This document shows positions 62,497 to 64,000 of a stretch of DNA of 64,000 nt, in pieces. The translations under genes were made by a program, and so were the position numbers. The DNA is from Sphingobium arseniciresistens. Lineage in GTDB: Bacteria > Pseudomonadota > Alphaproteobacteria > Sphingomonadales > Sphingomonadaceae. The stretch is taken from positions 124,001 to 188,000 of the forward strand of contig JARFNK010000003.1 in assembly GCA_029167225.1 (NCBI GenBank). The letters are read 5' to 3'. The notes under the pieces were generated by a model. The model ran no database searches. It had not been told where the DNA came from and saw only the letters and a program-made list of their open reading frames with translations. Position 1 is the first letter of the stretch, and every line of letters begins with the position of its first letter.

Positions 62497-63219
62497 ATGA
62501 AGTCAGAAAAAATAACTAAAACATCAAAAATCGAGGAAAAGCGCCGTTATCAGGATGCGTGCGGTATGGCGCATGGCCTCGAACTCCTCGGCGAGCGCTG
62601 GGCGCTGTTCGTCGTGCGAGAGCTTATGCTTGGTCCGCGTCGTTTCAGTGATCTGCGCGCCGACCTGCCCGGATTAAGCGCCAACGTGCTGACCCAGCGA
62701 CTGGGCGAGCTGGAGGCACGCGGCGTCCTCGTCCGCCGCAAATTGGCGCCGCCTGCTTCGGTACAGGTCTATGAACTCACCCAATGGGGCTATGAGGCCG
62801 AACCGATCATCCAGACGCTGGGGCTCTGGGCCACCCGTTCGCCGGGGCATGACCCGACGATGCCGATCAGCGGCGTCTCCATCCTGCTCTCCTTCCGCAC
62901 GATGATAGACCGCTCGCGCATCGGAAATCTTGACGCCTCGCTGGGCTTCCGCTTCGGCGACATCGATTACCGCGGGCATGTGGACGCGGCCGGCTTCACT
63001 GTCGCGCGCGGGGAGGCGGAGGGCGCTGACGTGCTGTTCGCGGGCTATCCCAATGCGCTGGCCGCCTATGTCTATGGTGGCGTGCCGGCGGCGGCGCTGG
63101 AAAGGGAGGGCCTTCTGCGCGTTTCCGGCGACATGGCCAAGGCCGAGCAATTCCGCACCCTCTTCCCGCTGCCCGAGAAGTTCGTGATCCCCGAAAAGGG
63201 CTCGACTCCAGCCATTTAG
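62497..63219 (+). CDS. HxlR family regulator with C-terminal SCP2-like domain
   Basis: Residues 15-110 are an HxlR winged helix: CGMAHGLELLGERWALFVVR and LSANVLTQRLGELEARGVLV. Residues about 135-230 form an SCP2-like ligand-binding domain (DYRGHVDAAGFTVARGEAEG). It faces the DUF1428-VOC-VOC-GST-SRPBCC-GFA operon and probably controls it. The promoter position suggests leaderless translation from ATG 62497; no ribosome site is seen. Confidence 0.9.
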   Translation: MKSEKITKTSKIEEKRRYQDACGMAHGLELLGERWALFVVRELMLGPRRFSDLRADLPGLSANVLTQRLGELEARGVLVRRKLAPPASVQVYELTQWGYEAEPIIQTLGLWATRSPGHDPTMPISGVSILLSFRTMIDRSRIGNLDASLGFRFGDIDYRGHVDAAGFTVARGEAEGADVLFAGYPNALAAYVYGGVPAAALEREGLLRVSGDMAKAEQFRTLFPLPEKFVIPEKGSTPAI

Positions 63220-63256
63220 CGCCGCATACAGGGGCTGGGGAACAAAAAGGGGCCAA

Positions 63257-64000
63257 ATGGTAGCGACGGTTTCGACGGTGGCCTATCTGGGGCTGGAGGC
63301 GCGCGCCGTGGAGGTGCAGTGCCAGCTTGTCGCGGGGCTCCCCCATTTCATCGTCGTCGGCCTGCCGGACAAGGCGGTTGCCGAAAGCCGCGAGCGGGTG
63401 CGCAATGCCATCGCCGCCATCGGCCTGTCGCTGCCGCCCAAGCGCATCACCGTGAACCTCTCCCCCGCCGATCTGCCCAAGGAGGGATCGCATTTCGACC
63501 TGCCGATCGCGCTGGCGCTGCTGGGCGCGATGGGCGTGATCGATGCCGAGACGCTGGCGGGCTATGTCGTCGTGGGCGAGCTGGGGCTGGACGGGCGGAT
63601 CGCGCCGACGCCGGGCGTATTGCTGGCCGCGCTCCATGCGGGGCAGCGCGGCCTTGGCCTTGTCTGCCCCGCGGCGCAGGGCTCCGAAGCGGCATGGGCG
63701 GGCCAGCTGGAGGTGGTCGGCGCGCCCGATCTCCTCTCGCTGCTCAACCATTTCAAGGGGCAGGCGCCGTTGCCGCTGCCGCGTCCCGGCGAGGTGGAGG
63801 CGCCCCCGCGCGGCGCCGACCTCAAGCAGGTGAAGGGGCAGGAGACCGCCAAGCGCGCGCTGGAGATCGCGGCGGCGGGCGGTCACAATCTGTTGATGAT
63901 GGGGCCGCCGGGTGCAGGCAAGTCGCTGATGGCGAGCTGCCTGCCCGGTATCCTGCCGCCGCTGTCCCCGGCCGAGGCGCTGGAAACCAGCATGGTCGCG
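63257..64000 (+). CDS. comM: ComM/YifB family AAA ATPase, truncated by the window edge
   Basis: The visible 248 residues begin MVATVSTVAYLGLEARAVEV and include GLPDKAVAESRERVRNAI and PKRITVNLSPADLPKEGS, the ChlI N-terminal domain, followed by ALEIAAAGGHNLLMMGPPGA with Walker A GPPGAGKS. Known ComM is a helicase that aids branch migration in natural transformation. AGGGG precedes the ATG. The C-terminal part lies beyond the window. Confidence 0.93.
   Translation, partial: MVATVSTVAYLGLEARAVEVQCQLVAGLPHFIVVGLPDKAVAESRERVRNAIAAIGLSLPPKRITVNLSPADLPKEGSHFDLPIALALLGAMGVIDAETLAGYVVVGELGLDGRIAPTPGVLLAALHAGQRGLGLVCPAAQGSEAAWAGQLEVVGAPDLLSLLNHFKGQAPLPLPRPGEVEAPPRGADLKQVKGQETAKRALEIAAAGGHNLLMMGPPGAGKSLMASCLPGILPPLSPAEALETSMVA

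Noticed and set aside
1-64000. CRISPR arrays, tRNA or rRNA genes, complete insertion sequences or prophage
   Set aside because: No regularly spaced direct repeats, cloverleaf with CCA end, rRNA segments, transposase or phage genes were recognised. A covariance-model scan (tRNAscan/Infernal) would settle small RNAs.

Overview
The window looks like a chromosomal segment of a sphingomonad (Alphaproteobacteria, Sphingomonadales, most like Sphingobium or Sphingomonas). The evidence is high GC with strong G/C third-position bias, a PhyR/NepR/EcfG general stress locus, the alphaproteobacterial mutM-rpsT-dnaA and ubiE-ubiB-coaBC-dut neighbourhoods, a Tim44/TimA-MltA-Smr block and a class I polyhydroxyalkanoate (PHA) synthase with phasin. 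The genus is an inference; no rRNA or tRNA was seen.

Layout. 0.3-2.5 kb: the general stress regulators phyR, a small membrane ORF plus ecfG behind an EcfG-type promoter, and a convergent nepR. 2.5-9.3 kb: housekeeping genes (glnE, bcp-type peroxiredoxin, DUF455, M23 peptidase, erpA, xthA, clpS). 9.6-12.6 kb: PHA storage (phasin with two possible starts, PHA synthase, TGCA-type operator pair). 12.7-24.9 kb: two PLP aminotransferases, membrane proteins, an exported amidase, TauE/SafE, the CstA-YbdD pair followed by two TA-bounded palindromic mini-elements, a ClpP-like protein with a doubtful triad and a HAD hydrolase. 25.0-31.7 kb: a coupled three-gene operon of transglutaminase-DUF2126, ATP-grasp/alpha-E and transglutaminase, a conserved but functionally unsettled system. 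31.7-36.8 kb: a tight ubiE-ubiB-coaBC-dut-moeB-dsrE operon. 36.9-38.0 kb: an HxlR/oxidoreductase pair. 38.3-41.5 kb: mutM, rpsT and dnaA. 41.6-54.1 kb: cyclophilin, cation symporter, a lipoprotein, murJ-trpS, secB, timA-mltA-smr, a GGDEF-EAL protein and dapE. 54.1-59.0 kb: small genes and remnants, then rpmH-rnpA-yidD-yidC-engB. 59.1-63.2 kb: a six-gene operon (DUF1428, two VOC proteins, GST, SRPBCC, GFA) divergent from an HxlR regulator. A truncated comM runs off the right edge.

How they fit together. Most of the window is core genome: cell envelope (murJ, mltA, M23, dapE, yidC, secB), translation (rpmH, rpsT, trpS, rnpA, engB), replication/repair (dnaA, mutM, xthA, dut) and stress control. 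Accessory or interesting parts are the stress-regulator layout, the palindromic mini-elements at 23.3 kb, the transglutaminase/ATP-grasp operon, the nested rpmH/rnpA start problem, the r-protein leaders with terminator-like hairpins downstream of their own promoters, and the HxlR-controlled small-enzyme operon.

No CRISPR array, intact insertion sequence, prophage, plasmid origin, rRNA or tRNA was recognised. Start codons were chosen by eye from Shine-Dalgarno spacing and family length, so several are provisional.
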